A DNA stretch of 64,000 nucleotides from DATHBD01 sp035296325 (GTDB lineage: Bacteria; Actinomycetota; Actinomycetes; Mycobacteriales; Micromonosporaceae), in contig DATHBD010000058.1 of NCBI GenBank assembly GCA_035296325.1, forward strand, positions 1 to 64,000, written 5' to 3'. Positions within the stretch are counted from its first letter, which is position 1. Each line of letters starts with the position of its first letter. The position numbers and the translations under genes are program-made. The notes below the pieces were generated by a model. That model did not search any database. It worked only from the letters and a program-made list of their open reading frames with translations, and was not told the DNA's origin. Shown piece by piece: positions 32,258 through 40,406 of this stretch.

Positions 32258-32485
32258 TCAGTCGTGCGGCGCCTCGTACTGGAAGACCGCGTCGAGGGGA
32301 AGGTCGAAGATCCGCGCGATCTGGAACGCCACCTCCAGTGATGGCGAGTACCGCCCCTGCTCGATCGCGATCACCGTCTGGCGGGTCAGGCCGAGGCGGC
32401 GGGCGAGGTCGGCCTGGGTCATGCCGTCCGCGTCCGAGCGCAGGGCCCGGATCCGGTTGGTCACGCGGGTGGGCTTGGGACTCAT
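32258..32485 (-). CDS. XRE-family HTH regulator
   Basis: A 75-residue protein that is almost only the HTH domain: TNRIRALRSDADGMTQADLA, RRLGLTRQTVIAIEQGRYSP, SLEVAFQIARIFDLPLDAVF. This is the YozG-like single-domain class. Its ATG overlaps the upstream stop by four bases (ATGA), and the DUF4386 gene follows after 40 bases. Such small regulators typically pair with membrane proteins and repress the shared operon; two candidate operators lie upstream at 32995-33057. Confidence 0.9.
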   Translation of the reverse strand: MSPKPTRVTNRIRALRSDADGMTQADLARRLGLTRQTVIAIEQGRYSPSLEVAFQIARIFDLPLDAVFQYEAPHD

Positions 32486-32982
32486 GGGAACCCTCGTCGG
32501 TACAGACGGATCTTCGTGGTGGCCTCCACGACCGCGCTGGCGGTGCCGAACACGAAGAGCAGGTTGCCGATCCAGAACGTGTGGACGTCGAGCATTGCCA
32601 GGACGAGGGCGCCGCCGAATCCAACGCTGATCACCCCCGTCGAGGCCCGCGAACCGAATCGGCCGATCTCCTGGTCGCGGACGTCGGAGGTCACCTCGCC
32701 GCGGCTGGCCGGCGAGCCCTCGTGGTGCCGGTTGGCCTCGGCGACAACCATGAACACAACAGTGAGGACGACCGTGCCGACGACGGCCAGGCCGATCGTC
32801 CACAGCATGGGCCGGACCCATGAAATGTCGGCGACCGGCCGCGACAGTAGCCGGGGCACCATAAGTCCGAAGTAGGCGCCCGAGGACACGATCACGACGA
32901 CCAGCGAGGCCCAGACGGCGCGCTCGTTGACCGTCATCCGGACCGGCTCGTCCTCGTCGAGGCGTGGCTCCGCAGTGGCCAT
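32482..32982 (-). CDS. Four-helix membrane protein, partner of XRE regulator
   Basis: A 166-residue protein from the ATG at 32982 (GGAGGAG upstream). Four hydrophobic segments: AVWASLVVVIVSSGAYFGLM, LWTIGLAVVGTVVLTVVFMV, STGVISVGFGGALVLAML and FWIGNLLFVFGTASAVVEAT. The order membrane protein then XRE regulator is widespread in Gram-positives, where the membrane partner may bind or sense for the regulator. No known catalytic motif. First gene of the three-gene unit. Confidence 0.8.
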   Translation of the reverse strand: MATAEPRLDEDEPVRMTVNERAVWASLVVVIVSSGAYFGLMVPRLLSRPVADISWVRPMLWTIGLAVVGTVVLTVVFMVVAEANRHHEGSPASRGEVTSDVRDQEIGRFGSRASTGVISVGFGGALVLAMLDVHTFWIGNLLFVFGTASAVVEATTKIRLYRRGFP

Positions 32983-32994
32983 GGCTCCTCCAAT

Positions 32995-33057
32995 GTCAAA
33001 CATCTTTGACCTGGAAACCGTACGGCAGTGGCGGTTGTCGAGTCAAACATCTTTAAC
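32995..33057. promoter_or_regulatory. Two operator-like repeats upstream of the XRE operon
   Basis: GTCAAACATCTTTGAC (32995-33010) is an inverted repeat with arms GTCAAA/TTTGAC around CATC. A second copy, GTCAAACATCTTTAAC (33042-33057), differs at one base. The copies are 47 bases apart, about 4.5 helical turns, just upstream of the first gene. They fit paired sites for autoregulation by the XRE protein. Confidence 0.65.
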
Positions 33058-33224
33058 ATGGCCGGGGGCGAGATCGCGCGGCCTCGACAACGACGAGATG
33101 GCAACCGCTCATGGCGCCGAGAACGCGCGGCGTCGTTGCGCAACCGCAAGACACTCGGCGCGTGACGCTCGATCCGATACACCACGGATGAATCACTCGT
33201 CGGCACGCCGGAAGTGTGAGCCGG

Positions 33225-33584
33225 CTACTGCCCGAACGTGTACCGCAGGTTTGCGTTGATCAGCTCGTTGAGCCGCTTGCGCAGGTGTCCGAGCAGCGAC
33301 GGATCTGGCAGCGGCTCCTGGACGAGCAGGGTCCACCGTAGATCGGTCCCCGCTGCGCCGTCGGATGCCAGGTCGAACCGGACCCGGGCGTCGGGCCGTT
33401 TCTTCCAAAGTGAAGACCAGACGATGAAATCCGGCTTGTCAGCGTCGACCAGTTGCGGTGGCTGCTCATCGTCCAAGAGCAACAGCCATGGCCGGGCAGG
33501 ATCCCGGTTGGGGTCGGCCAGTACCTCGAAGACGACATGGGGTGGTGCTGGCTGACTTCGCTGCCGGCTGCCTGCTTCAAGCAC
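33225..33584 (-). CDS. SRPBCC-like hypothetical protein
   Basis: A 119-residue protein from a GTG. PPHVVFEVLADPNRDPARPW and IVWSSLWKKRPDARVRFDLA then GTDLRWTLLVQEPLPDPS form the strand order of a shortened START/SRPBCC (polyketide-cyclase-like) domain, with a long C-terminal helix LLGHLRKRLNELINANLRYT. Most SRPBCC proteins bind a hydrophobic ligand in the cavity. No neighbour on the same strand; function unknown. Confidence 0.6.
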   Translation of the reverse strand: MLEAGSRQRSQPAPPHVVFEVLADPNRDPARPWLLLLDDEQPPQLVDADKPDFIVWSSLWKKRPDARVRFDLASDGAAGTDLRWTLLVQEPLPDPSLLGHLRKRLNELINANLRYTFGQ

Positions 33585-33689
33585 GCCCCAGCCTAGAGCT
33601 GACGGTTGATGCCCGCCCCGCCGGTCCGCTGCCGGGCACCGGGCGGTGCATCCCTACAAGTGGAAGCCGGCTACGGGCCCGTTGCCGTC

Positions 33690-33745
33690 GAGGCGGCGTC
33701 ACGCTCGGTGGTCGGCCGCCGTGCTATAGAAATCTGCCGCCTTGC
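33690..33745 (+). repeat. Dispersed intergenic repeat, partial copy
   Basis: GAGGCGGCGTCACGCTCGG then TGGTCGGC (33690-33716, 25 of 27 bases as in 18814-18840), followed by AATCTGCCGCCTTGCGA. Here the order of the halves is reversed compared with 18775, so the copy may be a junction of two units. Confidence 0.55.
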
Positions 33746-33765
33746 GAACACCTCGGAGAGCGGTC

Positions 33766-34698
33766 CTAGCGCGTCACAGTTGAGTTGCCGCCGCGCTCAG
33801 GCTGATGGTTGATCGGCGTCACGCTCACTGCGATGTTGAGTTCTGCGAGAAATGCCGTCGCCGCTGGTGTGAGGGTTGAGCAGTTCCAGATGAGATGCTC
33901 GATGCGGGTGGGAGCGTCCCGCACCGGGATCGTCACCACGCCCGGTAGGTGCGGTGTGTAGGTAGATGGAAGCAAGGCGATGGCAAGGCTCTGGTGGACG
34001 AGCCGGATCATCATGAGGTCGACGGTGGTGACTTCGAAGGCAACCTCGCGGTGGACGCCCGCGGCAGCGAAGGCCTCGTCGGATTGTGCCCGCCCAGCGG
34101 TTCCAGCTGGAAGGTCTACAAACGTGTGGGCGGCCAGTCGGGCGAGGTCGACCTCAGTTTCGGTGGCGAGTGGGTGACTGGGTGCGACCACGGCGACCAG
34201 TCTGTCGTGGGCCAGCCGCCTGGTGCTGACCCCTTGTGGCTTGGCCGTCACGGGCAGACCGAGAAAGGCGACCTCAAGGGCGCCCTCTTTGACCTGTTCG
34301 ATTAGCTGCTCGCTGGCGCCTACCCGCAGGCCGATGCGGACATGGGGATACCGCTGGCGGAACGCGTGCAGGGCCGCCGGGATGTCGACCGCCGCGACGG
34401 TTGGAATCACGCCGACGGTGAGTCGTCCGCGGATTTCGCCGACAGCCGAGGCGACCTCGGCGGCGGCACGTTCCGCCGCGTCAAGACATTGCCGGGCTGC
34501 GGGGAGGAAGGCTTCCCCGGCGGGAGTCAGTCGCACCCGGCGGCTTGTGCGGTCGAAGAGCCGGGCGCCGAGTTCCCGCTCCAGGCGGGCGACCTGGTGG
34601 CTGAGCGCGGACTGAACGACCAGACACCGCTCCGCGGCTCTGGTGAAGCTGCGCGTTTCCGCGACGGCGAGGACGTACCGCATCTGCTGGAGTTCCAT
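33766..34698 (-). CDS. LysR-family transcriptional regulator
   Basis: A 310-residue protein, normal for LysR. The winged HTH is MRYVLAVAETRSFTRAAERC then VQSALSHQVARLERELGARL; a linker helix and the two-lobe effector domain follow (RLTVGVIPTVAAVDIPAALH, FLGLPVTAKPQGVSTRRLAH, LVAVVAPSHPLATETEVDLA). It is divergent from an EamA transporter gene, 68 bases away, which is its most likely target. A 90-base relic of a similar gene lies at 28035-28127. Confidence 0.9.
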   Translation of the reverse strand: MELQQMRYVLAVAETRSFTRAAERCLVVQSALSHQVARLERELGARLFDRTSRRVRLTPAGEAFLPAARQCLDAAERAAAEVASAVGEIRGRLTVGVIPTVAAVDIPAALHAFRQRYPHVRIGLRVGASEQLIEQVKEGALEVAFLGLPVTAKPQGVSTRRLAHDRLVAVVAPSHPLATETEVDLARLAAHTFVDLPAGTAGRAQSDEAFAAAGVHREVAFEVTTVDLMMIRLVHQSLAIALLPSTYTPHLPGVVTIPVRDAPTRIEHLIWNCSTLTPAATAFLAELNIAVSVTPINHQPERGGNSTVTR

Positions 34699-34766
34699 CG
34701 ATTGATCGTGAATGGAGATGGATCGGATGACAATCATGTGTTGGACTGATTGCTCCCAGGTGCCCA

Positions 34767-35681
34767 ATGCTGGGCGTCGTGACAGGCCTGGCGAGACCAC
34801 CGATCCCGACCAGCGTGGTCGATACCGCTCTGACGGCGTTCGCGCCGCTGGTATGGGGGACGACGTACGTCGTGACCACCGAACTCCTCCCTCCGGGCCA
34901 TCCCCTGTTCGGTGGGCTTCTGCGGGCCTTGCCCGCCGGCTTGATTGCGTTGACACTCAGCCGCACGATGCCGCGCGGAACGTGGTGGATCAAGGGGGCA
35001 GCGCTTGGCGTGCTCAACGTCGGCGTGTTCCTGCCGCTCCTGTTCGTCGCCGCCGAACGGCTGCCTGGCGGGGTGGCAGCGACTCTGGCTGCGGCCCAGC
35101 CACTGGTCGTGGCCACGCTGGCCGTGACGGTACTGCACCAGAGTCCGTCGGCTTGGGCCTTCGCGTGGGGGACCGCGGGTGTGGTAGGCGTTGGGCTGGT
35201 CGTCATCGGGCCCGGCGCGGGATTCGACGTAGCCGGGTTCGGGGCGGGTCTCGGAGGCGCCGGTGCCATGGCGCTTGGCGTGACGCTCACCAAACGCTGG
35301 GGGCGCCCGGACGGTGTCGGCGCGACGGCGTTCGCGGGCTGGCAACTCGCCGCGGGTGGCCTGTTCCTGCTACCGGTGACGTTCCTGTTCGAGGGCGCGC
35401 CACCCGCCATTGACGTGGGTGCCGGGATCGGCTACCTCTGGCTCGGCCTGCCCGGTGGCCTGCTCGCCTACACCTTGTGGTTCCGCGGCATCACGACACT
35501 GCCGGTCAACTCCGTCGCCGTGCTCACCCTGCTGTCACCGATGACTGCCGCCGTGCTGGGCGCGGCGTTGCTCGGCCAGGTCCTTGGTCCGATCCAGCTC
35601 GGCGGCTTTGCCCTCTCTGTCGCTGCGATCGTCGCCGGCCAAGCGACCCCGCACGCCGCCAAGGAAAGGATTTCCCGGTGA
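34767..35681 (+). CDS. EamA/DMT-family transporter
   Basis: A 304-residue protein with ten hydrophobic segments in two homologous halves. The first half has FAPLVWGTTYVVTTELLPPG, GGLLRALPAGLIALTL and VAATLAAAQPLVVATLAVTV; the second GAGAMALGVTLTKRWG, FAGWQLAAGGLFLLPVTFLF and VLTLLSPMTAAVLGAALLGQ. The P-x-x-x-R/L of each EamA repeat is present. It probably exports a metabolite or toxin. Controlled by the divergent LysR, and its stop overlaps the next gene by four bases. Confidence 0.9.
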   Translation: MLGVVTGLARPPIPTSVVDTALTAFAPLVWGTTYVVTTELLPPGHPLFGGLLRALPAGLIALTLSRTMPRGTWWIKGAALGVLNVGVFLPLLFVAAERLPGGVAATLAAAQPLVVATLAVTVLHQSPSAWAFAWGTAGVVGVGLVVIGPGAGFDVAGFGAGLGGAGAMALGVTLTKRWGRPDGVGATAFAGWQLAAGGLFLLPVTFLFEGAPPAIDVGAGIGYLWLGLPGGLLAYTLWFRGITTLPVNSVAVLTLLSPMTAAVLGAALLGQVLGPIQLGGFALSVAAIVAGQATPHAAKERISR

Positions 35682-36304
35682 AGATCACCGTGGTCGGAGC
35701 CGCCGGTATGGCAGGCTCCCGCGTCATAGCGGAAGCCCTCGGTCGAGGACACCGCGTCACCGCTGTCTTCCGCGGCGCACGACCGGATTCGCTGTCGCCG
35801 GAGGTGATCGCGGTCCGCGGCGACGCCACGGATGTCGATCACATGACCCAGCTGTTCGTTCGCGCCGACGCGATCGTGGGCGCCACCCGCCCCGCAGCAG
35901 GCTCCGAAAGTGACGTCCCCGCCACAACGACAGCCCTGCTCGACGCCGCGGCCGCGACCGGAACGCGTGCCCTGTTGATCGGCGGTTCCGCGCCATTGCC
36001 AAGCCCGTCCGGCGGCCTCGTGTTCGACGATGCCCAGTACGTGCCCCCGGCCGTGCGCACGATCGCCGCCGCCAGCATCGCGCAGTTGGACGCCTGTCGA
36101 GCACACACCGCTGACTGGGTCTATCTGAGCCCACCCGCACTCCTTGAGCCCGGGGCCCGCACCGGCGGGTACCGCCGGGGCGCCACCACCCTTGTTGTGG
36201 CAGCAGACGGTTCGTCTCGGATTTCGGTGGAAGACCTCGCCATCGCGGTCGTGGACGAGCTGGAGAACCCGGGCCACGAACGCCACTTCGCCGTCGGATA
36301 CTGA
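35678..36304 (+). CDS. NAD(P)-binding SDR-type protein (NmrA/YhfK-like)
   Basis: A 208-residue protein from a GTG that overlaps the transporter stop. KITVVGAAGMAGSRVIAEAL is the G-x-x-G-x-x-G dinucleotide-binding turn and VIAVRGDATDVDHMTQLFVR the adenine side. DWVYLSPPALLEPGARTGGY and DGSSRISVEDLAIAVVDELE match the C-terminal part of NAD(P)H-binding oxidoreductases of this size, which lack the classical Y-x-x-x-K. Linked with LysR and EamA it may modify or sense the transported compound. Confidence 0.8.
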   Translation: MKITVVGAAGMAGSRVIAEALGRGHRVTAVFRGARPDSLSPEVIAVRGDATDVDHMTQLFVRADAIVGATRPAAGSESDVPATTTALLDAAAATGTRALLIGGSAPLPSPSGGLVFDDAQYVPPAVRTIAAASIAQLDACRAHTADWVYLSPPALLEPGARTGGYRRGATTLVVAADGSSRISVEDLAIAVVDELENPGHERHFAVGY

Positions 36305-36671
36305 GCAAGTAGGAACGGGCCCGAACGCGACGCACGGCAGGGGAGTGGCCGCCGCAGCCGGTTACAAGTGATCTTGACGTACCTGCCCGAGGGTGGCTTC
36401 TGTCGGTAGTTTCAGTGGTTGTCGGGTGAGAGGCGCTGCGACGCCAGCGCTTTCCTGGCCGAACACGGCGCCACCGACGAAGACGGTGTGTCGCTCGCCC
36501 TGGACTATCTGCTCGTGACCGCGCAGCCCCGGTAGGCCGTGTCGTAGCTGTCAGCCGAGCATCAACGAGCGACACCACCGCCCGGCGTACCCGCCCTGAC
36601 CAGCGTGCCGTGGATCCTCGCTGACTACTGCCGGGGCCTTATCTGGTTGACCACATCGGCAGAATCTTGAT
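36305..36671. other. Intergenic stretch with a coding-like remnant
   Basis: Bases 36419-36535 on the plus strand encode RRCDASAFLAEHGATDEDG then VSLALDYLLVTAQPR and TAG. Codon bias looks real, but no start or ribosome site is seen and I do not recognise the family. It is probably the end of a lost gene. Nothing else is supported in these 367 bases. Confidence 0.35.
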
Positions 36672-37430
36672 GTGCGTACGTTCGAAGACCTCGTCGATGA
36701 GGCGGCCCAAGTTGACGTGTCCGGATGGAACTTCCACTGGCTGCGCGGGCGAGCAACCGAGGAACGGCCACCGTGGGGGTACTCGCATCTACTCGCCTCG
36801 CGCCTTGCCCATGTCGCCTCGGGCTTGGACATCGACACCGGAGGCGGTGAAATCATCGCTGAAGCACCCCGGCTGCCGGCCAGGATGGTCGTCACCGAGG
36901 GATGGCGCCCGAACGCAGAACGCGCCCACCGTTTGCTGTCGCCCCGTGGGGTGGACGTGGTCTCCGTCGAGCAAGGAAAGCCCTTGCCGTTTCCGGACGC
37001 TGCCTTCGAGCTGGTGAGCAGCCGCCACCCGGTAGATCCCGACTGGCGCGAGATCGCTCGCGTCTTGGCTCCGGAGGGCACATACCTTGCCCAGCATGTC
37101 GGACCGGCGTCCGCGTTCGAGCTGATCGAGTGGTTCCGTGGTCCGCTGACACGCGAGCGGCTCAGCCGCGACCCCGAGCGTGAGGCCGCAGCCGCGCGGT
37201 CTGCCGGCCTACAGATCGTGGACTTGCGGACGGCGCGCTGCCGGATGGAATTTTTCGACATCGGCGCGGTCGTCTACATCCTCCGCAAATGTGTCTGGTG
37301 GGTACCCGACTTCGCCATCGACCGGTACCGGACAGCCCTGGAACGACTCGACGCGCACATCCGCGAGCATGGCGGCTTCGTGAGCCACTCCGCCCGAACC
37401 CTGATCGAAGCCAGAAGGGAACCCGGCTGA
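36672..37430 (+). CDS. Class I SAM-dependent methyltransferase
   Basis: A 252-residue protein from a GTG. ASGLDIDTGGGEIIAEAPRL is a variant of motif I (D-x-D/G-G-G), followed by VVTEGWRPNAERAHRLLSPR and LPFPDAAFELVSSRHPVDPD for motifs II and IV, then ARVLAPEGTYLAQHVGPAS. The C-terminal part (DIGAVVYILRKCVWWVPDFA) is the substrate cap. This matches the actinobacterial methyltransferase group often found alone; substrate not known. It ends three bases before the repeat copy at 37434. Confidence 0.85.
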   Translation: MRTFEDLVDEAAQVDVSGWNFHWLRGRATEERPPWGYSHLLASRLAHVASGLDIDTGGGEIIAEAPRLPARMVVTEGWRPNAERAHRLLSPRGVDVVSVEQGKPLPFPDAAFELVSSRHPVDPDWREIARVLAPEGTYLAQHVGPASAFELIEWFRGPLTRERLSRDPEREAAAARSAGLQIVDLRTARCRMEFFDIGAVVYILRKCVWWVPDFAIDRYRTALERLDAHIREHGGFVSHSARTLIEARREPG

Positions 37431-37433
37431 GCA

Positions 37434-37514
37434 GGCATCCGCTTCTGCCGGCGACCGTGCGCACCGGACCCTCCGGTCGCCGATCGCATGCTGTGACCGG
37501 CGCTTCCGGATGCC
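37434..37514 (+). repeat. Dispersed intergenic repeat, full copy with nested hairpin
   Basis: Outer arms GGCATCCG (37434-37441) and CGGATGCC (37507-37514) enclose inner arms CGGCGACCG (37449-37457) and CGGTCGCCG (37474-37482); all pair perfectly. The core CTTCTGCCGGCGACCGTGCG is in the left part, GCATGCTGTGACC in the right part. The nearby GGTCTTGTGCCGATGAGCGG recurs near 20376. Confidence 0.7.
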
Positions 37515-37672
37515 GGGCGTCCGGTCTTGTGCCGATGAGCGGATGGCGCCTTGGTCAACAGCCGCCGGGCGGGGCAGGTGTGGATTCCCGCAGTTGAGGG
37601 TGCGGTATGCCGCTCCAGATCAGGTGGTGATCTTCGTGGTTGTCGCGGTGTCGCGGCTTTAGCGTTCGGACC

Positions 37673-39211
37673 ATGCTTCGTACACATGTCAGCCGGGGTG
37701 TTCCCGCGGCAATGGTGGCCGTGCTGATCGGCATGGGAGTTGTCGGCTCCCCCGGGGCGGCGGTGGCCGCCCCCGCGGATCGGCTTGAACCCGCTGCGGT
37801 GGACCGGTTCGTGGAACGGTACCGGGTCACCGCGGGGATGCCCGGCCTGGTCGTTGCCATCACCCACGGCACCGAGGTGGTCCACGTCAAGGGGTACGGG
37901 AGTGACTCGACCGGGACGCCGATGAACGCCCGTACGCCGATGCGGTTGGCGTCGGTGAGCAAGTCGTTCACCGCGCTGGCCGTGATGCAGCTGGCGGAGG
38001 CCGGCCGGGTACAGCTGGATCGGCCGGTGCGCCAGTACCTGCCGGAGTTGCGGATGGCTGACCCCCGGGTGGACACCATCACGGTGCGGCAACTCCTTAA
38101 TCACAGCTCGGGCCTCACCCAGGCCGCGTTCCCGACCGCGAACCTTCCCGTGGTCCGGTCGCTGCGTGAGGCCGTGGTGCAGCTCGCACGGGCCAGGCTC
38201 GGCGCTGAACCGGGAAAGGCATGGAACTACCACAACGCCAATTACCACGTGGCCGCCCGGCTGGTGGAGGTGGTCAGCGGCGAACGGTTCGACACCTACC
38301 TGCGGGACAGGATCTTCACGCCGTTAGGCATGGACCACACCGTGACCACGACGACCACCCGCGACCGGGTTCCCGGCCTGGCCGAGGGGTACACCGTCGT
38401 ATACGGGGTGCCATTCAGTCGCCCGGAGCTGTCCGAGTTCGACGGTGGGATCGTCGGCACCGCCGAGGATCTGACCGGCTGGCTGATCAGCCAGCTCAAC
38501 GGCGGGAGAGGGCCTGCCGGCGAGCGGGTGCTGTCCCCGGCCGGGGTGGCGGAGCTGCACCGCCCGTCGGCACCGGGCGGCGAGTACGGACTGGGCTGGT
38601 TCAGCGAAGACCTGCCGGCTGGCGGGCGCAAGGTGTACCACGGCGGAACCGGGTGGACCTTCAGCTCCCAGCAGGTGCTGCTGCCCGGCAGCGGCTACGG
38701 CATCGCCGTGCTGTCCAACAGCCGACCCGCGTACGTCGACGACATCCAAGGCATCACCGAAGGCCTGGTCACCATGGCCGAGGGTGGCAAACCCGCCGGC
38801 CCGAAGCGGTATCGGCTGATCAGCGAAGCCGTGGTGGTGGCGCTGACCCTGGCCACCCTCGGCGCGCACGCGGTGATGGTGCGGCGAGCGGAACGGTGGG
38901 CCCACCGCCGGCGGCAGCGTCACACATGGACTGCTCCGCTGCGCCTCCTGCCCCATGTGGTGACCGGCACGGCCGCGGCGACGTTCCCGACGCTGATGAC
39001 CGCTATCGGGTGGGACATCAACTGGTCCCAGCTCTACTTCGTAGCGCCGTCCTTCGCGGTCTGGCTCACCGTGCTGGCCATCGGGGCGGCCGCGGTAGCG
39101 ATCGTCCGGCTGGTCCGGCTGGTCCGCCTGGTCCTACCCACGGGATCAGCCGCCGCCAGGGGACGTGTTCGCATCGGCAGCATCGACGCCGACAATGGTT
39201 ACCGTGATTGA
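37673..39211 (+). CDS. Secreted/membrane serine hydrolase, beta-lactamase (class C/PBP) family
   Basis: A 512-residue protein. A signal-type segment lies at residues 8-33 (VPAAMVAVLIGMGVVGSPGA). The beta-lactamase/PBP4*-like domain has S94-V-S-K97 in RLASVSKSFTAL, Y186-H-N188 in AWNYHNANYH, and H-G-G at about 323 in YHGGTGW. The last 130 residues hold three hydrophobic segments (VVALTLATLGAHAVM, VTGTAAATFPTLMTAIGW, LTVLAIGAAAVAIVRLV), so the enzyme faces outward and is anchored. Immediately followed by a NarL-type two-component pair with overlapping ends, so it probably belongs to that operon. Likely an esterase or D-amino peptidase rather than a true lactamase. Confidence 0.85.
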   Translation: MLRTHVSRGVPAAMVAVLIGMGVVGSPGAAVAAPADRLEPAAVDRFVERYRVTAGMPGLVVAITHGTEVVHVKGYGSDSTGTPMNARTPMRLASVSKSFTALAVMQLAEAGRVQLDRPVRQYLPELRMADPRVDTITVRQLLNHSSGLTQAAFPTANLPVVRSLREAVVQLARARLGAEPGKAWNYHNANYHVAARLVEVVSGERFDTYLRDRIFTPLGMDHTVTTTTTRDRVPGLAEGYTVVYGVPFSRPELSEFDGGIVGTAEDLTGWLISQLNGGRGPAGERVLSPAGVAELHRPSAPGGEYGLGWFSEDLPAGGRKVYHGGTGWTFSSQQVLLPGSGYGIAVLSNSRPAYVDDIQGITEGLVTMAEGGKPAGPKRYRLISEAVVVALTLATLGAHAVMVRRAERWAHRRRQRHTWTAPLRLLPHVVTGTAAATFPTLMTAIGWDINWSQLYFVAPSFAVWLTVLAIGAAAVAIVRLVRLVRLVLPTGSAAARGRVRIGSIDADNGYRD

Positions 39212-40406
39212 CATGGGGAGCCGCGCCAGTCGCGACGGTCTCGACCTCGTGCGGCGTGCGGGCGACAGCCTGGTGGGTGCCGTGCTGGGCGCGGTGACCG
39301 CGTTCGCCACCCTGCCGTACCTGATCGGCACCGGCATGCTCCTGATGCTTGCCTACCCGTGGCCGTCGGCCCGGCGTCGCCTGCGCCGGCGGGTCCACGC
39401 GGGCGCCCGCCGGCTGGCGGCGGCGGAGCTGCGTCGGGCTGCCGCGATGACGCGGCGGCCAACCCCGGGACAGGACGCGACCGCTGCGGGAGCCGACGGC
39501 GGCCGCGCGCTGATGTACCTGGCGATCCGGTCTCCCGTTGGGCTACTCGGCGCGGCCGTGCTGACACTGCTTCTCTACGTCGTCGGCAACGGCGTGGCAG
39601 TGCTGTGGGGATGGGCGACCGGGCACGGCTCTGACGGACTCGCTCCCACCCCGGCGATCCTGGCGTACCTGTCCGTCGGCGGTGCGGTGATGGTGTTCCT
39701 CATCGCCCACGGCCTCGCTGGCGTCAGCAATCTCGAACATCGGCTTGCCCACTGGCTGGTCGAGCCCACCGAACGCGAGCAGTTCCAGCAGCGGATCGCC
39801 GAGCTGACCGCCACCCGCGCCGACGTGGTCCGAGCCGTCGACGAGGAACGCCGACGCATCGAACGCGACCTGCACGACGGGGTCCAGCAGCGGCTCGTCG
39901 CCCTTGGGATGCTGATCGGGCAGGGCCGACGCAGCCCGGACCCGCACCACGCCGAGACGCTGTTCCGGCAGGCGCACGAGGAAGCTGGGCGGACCCTCGA
40001 CGCGCTGCGCGACGTGACCTGGCGGATCTACCCCACCGCACTGGACAGCGGCGGGCTGGCCGCCGCGCTGGAGTCTCTGGCTGACCGAGCCGGCATACCC
40101 GTCCACCTCGGCGGCGTACCGGATGGCCTGGACGTGGCCATCCAGACGGCGGCGTACTTCGTCGTCTGCGAGGCGGTCACCAACGCGGCCAAGCACGCCG
40201 GCGCCGACCGGGTCACCGTCGCACTCACCCGGGAGGCGGACCGGATCGTGGTGCGGGTTCACGACGACGGCACCGGAGGGGCCGACCCCGCCGGAGGCGG
40301 ACTGTTCGGACTGGCCCAGCGGCTGGCCGCCCTCGACGGGCGGCTCCACGTCGACAGCCCGCCGGGCGGCCCCACCACCATCACCGCGGAGCTGCCGTGC
40401 GCCTGA
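39195..40406 (+). CDS. NarL-type sensor histidine kinase (HisKA_3)
   Basis: A 403-residue protein from the ATG at 39195 (overlapping the previous stop by 17 bases; an ATG at 39213 is possible). About four hydrophobic segments lie in the first 180 residues, including VGAVLGAVTAFATLPYLIG, LLGAAVLTLLLYVVGNGVAV and VGGAVMVFLIAHGLAGVSN. ERRRIERDLHDGVQQRLVAL carries the phospho-accepting His (H227), and AYFVVCEAVTNAAKHAGADR then VRVHDDGTGGADPAGGGLFG is the ATPase domain of the NarX/DesK type. It overlaps the response regulator by ten bases. Confidence 0.9.
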   Translation: MVTVIDMGSRASRDGLDLVRRAGDSLVGAVLGAVTAFATLPYLIGTGMLLMLAYPWPSARRRLRRRVHAGARRLAAAELRRAAAMTRRPTPGQDATAAGADGGRALMYLAIRSPVGLLGAAVLTLLLYVVGNGVAVLWGWATGHGSDGLAPTPAILAYLSVGGAVMVFLIAHGLAGVSNLEHRLAHWLVEPTEREQFQQRIAELTATRADVVRAVDEERRRIERDLHDGVQQRLVALGMLIGQGRRSPDPHHAETLFRQAHEEAGRTLDALRDVTWRIYPTALDSGGLAAALESLADRAGIPVHLGGVPDGLDVAIQTAAYFVVCEAVTNAAKHAGADRVTVALTREADRIVVRVHDDGTGGADPAGGGLFGLAQRLAALDGRLHVDSPPGGPTTITAELPCA

